Source of the DNA: Caldilineae bacterium
Lineage (GTDB): Bacteria; Chloroflexota; Anaerolineae; J102
Assembly (NCBI GenBank): GCA_003694905.1
Contig: RFJM01000009.1
Location: 1-17,898, forward strand
DNA: 17,898 bases
Direction of reading: 5' to 3'
The position numbers and the translations under genes were made by a program. This document shows positions 14,628 to 17,898 of this stretch, in pieces; within the stretch, counting starts at the first letter, position 1, and each line of letters opens with the position of its first letter. The notes beneath the pieces were generated by a model, which saw only the letters and a list, made by a program, of their open reading frames with translations, had not been told where the DNA came from and ran no database searches.

Positions 14628-14643
14628 CTCTCGTCTCACTGCG

Positions 14644-15261
14644 TCAGTCGGCCTCCAGCAAAGCCTCCAGTCTTGCTCTGGAAGCTTCTTCCACCTGCTG
14701 GTGAATGCTGTTGCCGTGGCTGTCCATGGTCACCACCACCGGGAAGTCCTCGACGCGGATGACCCACATGGCCTCGGGCACACCGAACTCCATCTTGTAC
14801 ACGGTGACGACTTCCTTGACCGCCTGAGCAATAAGGCTGGCCGCGCCACCGATCGCGTGGAAATACACGGCCGGCTGTTCCCGGCAGGCCTGCAGCGTTC
14901 TCGGGCCCATGCCCCCCTTGCCGATAACGCCCTTTAGATTGAAGTGGCGGATCACATCCGCCTGGTACACTTCCTCCCGGATGCTGGTGGTGGGTCCGGC
15001 CGCCACGAACGACCAGGTTCCATCTTCGTGCTTTTTCACCACCGGCCCGCAGTGGTAGATGACACCGCCGTCCAGCAACTTCTTCAGTTCGTTGTACAGG
15101 GGCAGCTCCTCCTCCGAGGGAGTGCCCTTGATAAAGTGCTCGATCATGAACTTGTGTGCGGCATCCCGGCCGGTCATGATCAGACCGTTGAGATACACCG
15201 TGTCACCCACCCGCAGGCCGCGAATTTCCTCGTCTGAGATCGGAGTCGTGAGCCTATGCAT
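14644..15261 (-). CDS. Fumarate hydratase class I, beta subunit (C-terminal domain protein)
   Basis: A 205-residue protein equivalent to the C-terminal domain of class I Fe-S fumarases. It forms the second half of the active site in the two-subunit enzyme that interconverts fumarate and malate. Conserved segments are VGDTVYLNGLIMTGRDAAH (18-36), YHCGPVV (69-75), AAGPTTSIR (87-95), GVIGKGGMG (111-119), HAIGGAASL (135-143) and the C-terminal EAMWVIRVEDFPVVVTMDSHG. The GKGGM and GPTTS loops bind the substrate carboxylates. L-tartrate dehydratase beta (TtdB) is a close relative and cannot be fully excluded, but no tartrate genes accompany it. Its ATG overlaps the alpha-subunit stop by 8 nt (ATGCATAG), so the subunits are translationally coupled, and a strong hairpin follows its stop. 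Confidence 0.9.
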   Translation of the reverse strand: MHRLTTPISDEEIRGLRVGDTVYLNGLIMTGRDAAHKFMIEHFIKGTPSEEELPLYNELKKLLDGGVIYHCGPVVKKHEDGTWSFVAAGPTTSIREEVYQADVIRHFNLKGVIGKGGMGPRTLQACREQPAVYFHAIGGAASLIAQAVKEVVTVYKMEFGVPEAMWVIRVEDFPVVVTMDSHGNSIHQQVEEASRARLEALLEAD

Positions 15262-16150
15262 AGTTCACCTCCACATTGTCATCACGCAGCGTGACATCCA
15301 TGGACGCGCGGCGGTTGGCCCAGCACATATATGCGACGGACACGAAATAGGACGCGGGCAACCGGTGTAGAGCACCGATCTTGACGCCCAACAGGGTTGT
15401 TTTGCCGCCAAAGCCCATGGGGCCGATGCCGAGCTGATTACCTTCTTCCAGAATCCGTTGTTCCAGGGCTGCCAGTTGTGGATCGGGATTGGTATCATCC
15501 AGCGGGCGTAGCAACTGCTGTTTGGCCTTGATGTAGGATGCGCCGCGATCGCCTCCTATGGCGACACCCAGGACGCCCGGAGCGCAGCCCTTGCCCTGCG
15601 CCTGGAACACCGCATCCAACACGACCCGGCGTACACCCTCCAGATCGCGGCCCGCGCCCAGTTTGGCATCCGGCAACTTGTACTGGGTGGACACATTCTC
15701 GCAGCCGCCTCCCTTCAGGATGAGGTCCACATGCAGATGGTCTTGATCCCACTCCTGAAAATGAAGCGTCGGGAAATCCTCACCCGTGTTATCGCCGCTA
15801 TTCTGCCCCGTGACGCTATCCACGGCGTTGGGGCGCAGGTAGGCGCGTTGGGTAGCTATGGCCACGGCCTTGCGGATCTGCTCGGACAGGGCTTTGGTGG
15901 AGACCCCATAAGGGTATTTGATCTCGAAAATCGGGGTGCCCGTATCCTGGCAAATCGGGGTGCTATGCTCCTCCGCCATCTTAACGTTGAGCAGTATCGT
16001 TTCCAGCGCACCCTCTGCCGCCGAACCGGGCTCCTCCTGCCCTTTGGCTTCGGCAATCGCCGTACGCATATCCGCCGGAAGTACCGTAGCCGCCCGCCGC
16101 ACCAGTTCCACGAACTCTTCTGTGAGGTCCAATGTTCTCCATCGGTCCAT
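15254..16150 (-). CDS. Fumarate hydratase class I, alpha subunit (Fe-S N-terminal domain protein)
   Basis: A 298-residue protein equivalent to the N-terminal, [4Fe-4S]-binding part of class I fumarases. Three cysteines in conserved settings should hold the cluster: C67 in PICQDTGTP, C150 in GGGCENVS and C189 in GKGCAPGVLGVAIGGDR. The fourth iron site would be free to bind substrate. NSGDNTGED (117-125) and IGPMGFGGKTTLLGVKIG near the C-terminus are also typical. With the overlapping beta gene it makes the oxygen-sensitive two-subunit fumarase found in many anaerobes, archaea and thermophilic bacteria, acting in the TCA cycle or its reductive form. The ATG at 16150 has an excellent Shine-Dalgarno (AGGAG, 8-9 nt upstream). 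A candidate promoter and a hairpin lie upstream. Tartrate dehydratase alpha is the main alternative. Confidence 0.92.
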   Translation of the reverse strand: MDRWRTLDLTEEFVELVRRAATVLPADMRTAIAEAKGQEEPGSAAEGALETILLNVKMAEEHSTPICQDTGTPIFEIKYPYGVSTKALSEQIRKAVAIATQRAYLRPNAVDSVTGQNSGDNTGEDFPTLHFQEWDQDHLHVDLILKGGGCENVSTQYKLPDAKLGAGRDLEGVRRVVLDAVFQAQGKGCAPGVLGVAIGGDRGASYIKAKQQLLRPLDDTNPDPQLAALEQRILEEGNQLGIGPMGFGGKTTLLGVKIGALHRLPASYFVSVAYMCWANRRASMDVTLRDDNVEVNYA

Positions 16151-16190
16151 TGCGTTTTCTCCTGAGAAGGGCTAAGGTGAGATATTGTTG

Positions 16191-16208
16191 GGCTTCATCA
16201 CTGAAGCC
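16191..16208. repeat. Inverted repeat at the predicted fumarase transcription start
   Basis: GGCTTCA (16191-16197) and TGAAGCC (16202-16208) are perfect inverted arms around TCAC. On the minus strand the repeat starts about 7 nt after the -10 hexamer, so it would lie at position +1 of the fumarase mRNA. It could be a 5'-end stabilising hairpin or an operator covering the start site. Confidence 0.5.
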
Positions 16209-16214
16209 GATTGA

Positions 16215-16244
16215 AGTATACCGCACGCAGCGGTGGCTCCCCAA
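16215..16244 (-). promoter_or_regulatory. Candidate sigma-70 promoter for the fumarase operon
   Basis: On the minus strand TTGGGG (16244-16239) and TATACT (16220-16215) are separated by 18 nt. The -10 matches the consensus at five of six positions. It stands about 65 nt upstream of the fumarase alpha ATG and immediately before the inverted repeat at 16191-16208. This is the best promoter-like sequence in the window. Confidence 0.55.
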
Positions 16245-16464
16245 CTGTACTACAGGCACATCCAAAATGACTCCGAGGGCCACCGTCGCTCGCCATAGAA
16301 TGAAGAGGCCGGCTCGCCGCACCGCCCGGGAGATCACATCTGCGTGAACAAGCCTCTCCGTCCAACCACCCCGCGTTGCCGGTGCCTCGCACCAACAGGC
16401 GGGTTCACTCGACGATGTCACGGCTATGTCCTCGGCTCATACCGCTCTCGGAGACGCCTTCATG

Positions 16465-16499
16465 TTGTAGCCACTTTGTAGCCAGGCGCATGCGATAAT
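16465..16499 (+). promoter_or_regulatory. Candidate promoter with tandem 9-bp repeats upstream of the lipoprotein gene
   Basis: TTGTAGCCA occurs twice, at 16465-16473 and 16476-16484, spaced 11 bp start to start, one helical turn apart. Seven bases later comes TGCGATAAT (16491-16499), an extended -10 (TG, one base, then GATAAT). No good -35 is seen, which fits a promoter driven by an extended -10 or by an activator bound to the repeats. The gene starts 72 nt downstream of the -10. Confidence 0.35.
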
Positions 16500-16571
16500 G
16501 ATCGGACATCACCCGGCAAGAGGCTCTCATGCCACGTCAGCCATTGTCCCTCCGATTTCACGCCACGAACT

Positions 16572-17898
16572 ATGCCCAAACGACCATCCCTCCTGTTTGT
16601 AACGATCCTCTTTGGCCTGGGCCTTGTGCTCTTTAGTTGCAGTCAGGCCACCCCGCCCGCGCTGATGGCCGGAAATGATCTGCAGGCAACAGCCACCGTC
16701 CGTGCTGATGGCGCCACCCTGCCCAGCTCCACCACCTACTACATCCGGCCGGATGGCGGCTCGGCCGCGCAATGCAGCGGCCTCGTCGATGCCCCCTATC
16801 CCGGCAGCGGCACGAGCCAGCCCTGCGCCTGGGACCATCCCTTTCGCGCCCTGCCGCCCGACGGCACGCCGCGCATCCGCGGGGGCGATACCCTGATCAT
16901 CGCCCCGGGTTCCTACCGCATGGGCTATGGCGCACCCGAGGCCGCTGGCGACGGCGCTCATTGCTCGCCCGACTATCCCTGGGACTGCACCCTGCCTGCC
17001 ATTCCCTCCGGCCCCGACGCCGCCCACCCCACCCGCATCCTGGGCCAGGGCTGGGATAGCGGCTGCGCCAATCCGCCGGAACTGTGGGGCACCGAACGCA
17101 GCGACCACATCCTCGATCTCCGGGGCAGCAGCCACGTGCAAATCGCCTGCCTGGAGATCACCGACCATGCGGGTTGCGTGGAATTCCACAGCGGCGGCCT
17201 GGCCTGCCCGCGGCAAAGCTATCCCTACGGCGATTGGGCCGGCACCGGCATCGTGGCTGCGGACAGCAGCGACGTGACCCTGCGCGATCTCAACATCCAC
17301 GGCCTGGCCGACGCCGGCATACGCGGCGGCCGCCTGCACAACTGGACGCTCGAGCGCGTGCGCCTGGTGGGGAACGGCTGGGTCGGCTGGGATGGGGATA
17401 TCGACGGCAACGACAGCAACAGCGGCACCCTGACCTTCCGGCGCTGGACGGTGGAATGGAACGGGTGCGCCGAAACCTGGCCCGGCCAGCAACCCGCGGG
17501 CTGCTGGGCGCAATCGGCCGGGGGCTACGGCGACGGCGTGGGCACCGGCGCCACCGGCGGCGACTGGCTCATCGAGGACTCGACCTTCTCGCACAACACC
17601 TCCGACGGCCTCGATCTGCTCTATCACTCGCTGGGCGGCAGCATCACCCTGCGCCGGGTGCGGGCCGAAGGCAATGCCGGCAATCCCGTCAAGGTCACAG
17701 GCCAGACCCGCCTTGAAAACAGCGTGCTCATCGCCAACTGCGCCTTTTTCGACGGCCAGCCCTTTACCTACAACGTAGATCCCTGCCGAGCCCTGGGCAA
17801 TGCCCTGGAGCTCAATTTCATGGGCGGCGAAACCATGACCCTGGTCAACAACACCATCTACGGCCAGGGCGACGGGCTGGTGGCGGCCGGGCCTCGCC
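16572..17898 (+). CDS. Cys-rich parallel beta-helix lipoprotein (3' truncated)
   Basis: The frame runs open from the ATG at 16572 to the window edge, giving the first 442 residues. It begins with a lipoprotein-type signal: MPKR, a hydrophobic core (about 7-21), and LFSC with acylated C23; the Phe before Ser is slightly off the lipobox consensus. The mature part starts with YYIRPDGGSAAQCSG (56-70) and GGDTLIIAPGSYRMG (104-118), a pattern typical of right-handed parallel beta-helix proteins of the pectate-lyase fold. Repeated rungs follow (GIVAADSSDVTLRDLNIHG, NWTLERVRLVGNGW, WLIEDSTFSHNTSDGLDLL, ITLRRVRAEGN, VLIANCAFFDG, MTLVNNTIYG). Twelve Cys after the lipobox (68, 85, 131, 139, 165, 193, 202, 212, 299, 311, 390, 405) suggest disulfides and confirm an exported protein. 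The likely role is surface carbohydrate binding or cleavage; no catalytic set is identifiable. There is no Shine-Dalgarno at this ATG. Confidence 0.82.
   Translation, partial: MPKRPSLLFVTILFGLGLVLFSCSQATPPALMAGNDLQATATVRADGATLPSSTTYYIRPDGGSAAQCSGLVDAPYPGSGTSQPCAWDHPFRALPPDGTPRIRGGDTLIIAPGSYRMGYGAPEAAGDGAHCSPDYPWDCTLPAIPSGPDAAHPTRILGQGWDSGCANPPELWGTERSDHILDLRGSSHVQIACLEITDHAGCVEFHSGGLACPRQSYPYGDWAGTGIVAADSSDVTLRDLNIHGLADAGIRGGRLHNWTLERVRLVGNGWVGWDGDIDGNDSNSGTLTFRRWTVEWNGCAETWPGQQPAGCWAQSAGGYGDGVGTGATGGDWLIEDSTFSHNTSDGLDLLYHSLGGSITLRRVRAEGNAGNPVKVTGQTRLENSVLIANCAFFDGQPFTYNVDPCRALGNALELNFMGGETMTLVNNTIYGQGDGLVAAGPR

Larger units (their letters stand above)
14282..14643. other. Hairpin-rich intergenic region between nurA and the fumarase operon
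   Basis: This 362-bp stretch contains no convincing gene on either strand. It holds a run of inverted repeats: TCGCCG/CGGCGA (14345-14350 with 14363-14368), an 8-bp UUCG hairpin (14482-14501), a 7-bp hairpin (14559-14575) and a 10-bp hairpin (14595-14627), plus a possible nurA promoter. The last hairpin suits termination of the fumarase transcript. The others have no assigned role. Confidence 0.6.
16151..16571. other. Divergent intergenic region between fumarase alpha and the lipoprotein gene
   Basis: This 421-bp stretch separates two divergently transcribed genes. The left third carries the fumarase ribosome-binding site, an inverted repeat and a candidate promoter on the minus strand. The right end (16465-16499) has tandem repeats and an extended -10 for the plus-strand gene. 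Between about 16250 and 16460 I see no gene, hairpin or repeat that I can support. Confidence 0.6.

Noticed and set aside
14282..14643. Possible tRNA or riboswitch in the hairpin-rich gap
   Set aside because: No cloverleaf, T-loop GTTCGA box, CCA end or known riboswitch core could be found; only simple hairpins.
15981..16421. 146-codon minus-strand frame across the fumarase promoter region
   Set aside because: It overlaps the fumarase alpha N-terminus in another frame and would run through a good promoter and ribosome-binding site. No domain is visible.
16529..16636. 35-codon plus-strand frame behind AAGAGG, overlapping the lipoprotein start
   Set aside because: The spacing to AAGAGG is good and it resembles the leader at 4291, but it runs 65 nt into the lipoprotein gene in another frame, where it would interfere rather than couple, and the peptide shows no pattern. 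Chance occurrence is likely.
16527..17627. 366-codon open frame on the minus strand
   Set aside because: Very Ala/Gly-rich with no motif. The opposite strand has a signal peptide, a lipobox, patterned Cys and beta-helix rungs in a frame open to the window edge, which is the better gene model.

Overview
The window reads as GC-rich chromosomal DNA from a bacterium, most likely a member of the Chloroflexota (Anaerolineae/Caldilineae-like). The basis for this is the exported protein with a Pro-Thr linker, the GT39-type membrane glycosyltransferase carrying repeated beta-sandwich modules, a bacterial NurA-HerA-Mre11 set, and a two-subunit class I fumarase. That placement is inference from gene content; no rRNA or other marker is present. 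I see no mobile element, CRISPR array, tRNA or rRNA.

Layout on the + strand: the 3' end of an exported-type protein (1-414) is followed 12 nt later by a large GT-C glycosyltransferase (427-3228). A seven-gene co-directional cluster then runs from 3432 to 9384: SDR dehydrogenase, metallo-beta-lactamase-fold hydrolase, small cupin, second SDR, TPP-dependent E1 alpha, E1 beta, and a lipoyl E2-like protein. The cluster looks like a catabolic or oxidative pathway: a sugar- or alcohol-type dehydrogenase, a lactonase-like hydrolase, and a 2-oxoacid/acetoin dehydrogenase-like complex. The E2 has a recognisable but shortened acyltransferase domain in which the catalytic His and Asp positions are both proline, and no E3 gene is present. 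The pathway substrate cannot be read from the sequence.

Layout on the - strand: a DNA-end-processing operon is transcribed as NurA nuclease (14281-13088), a stand-alone HAS-barrel-like protein (13062-12460), HerA helicase/translocase (12414-10675) and an SbcD/Mre11-type nuclease (10665-9403). There is no Rad50/SbcC gene; the operon ends against the convergent E2 gene across an 18-nt gap that contains a perfect hairpin. Upstream, also on the - strand, is a fumarase operon: alpha (16150-15254) and beta (15261-14644), overlapping by 8 nt, with a good candidate promoter and a hairpin at the predicted transcription start.

The 362-bp gap between fumarase beta and nurA is rich in perfect inverted repeats and may hold a terminator, a dispersed palindromic repeat or a structured RNA. 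At the right end, a divergent + gene (16572 to the window edge) encodes a Cys-rich parallel-beta-helix lipoprotein and runs off the window.

The points most worth a second look are the catalytically degenerate E2 in its unusual seven-gene cluster, the extra HAS-barrel protein in a Rad50-less NurA-HerA-Mre11 operon, and the hairpin-dense gap at 14282-14643.
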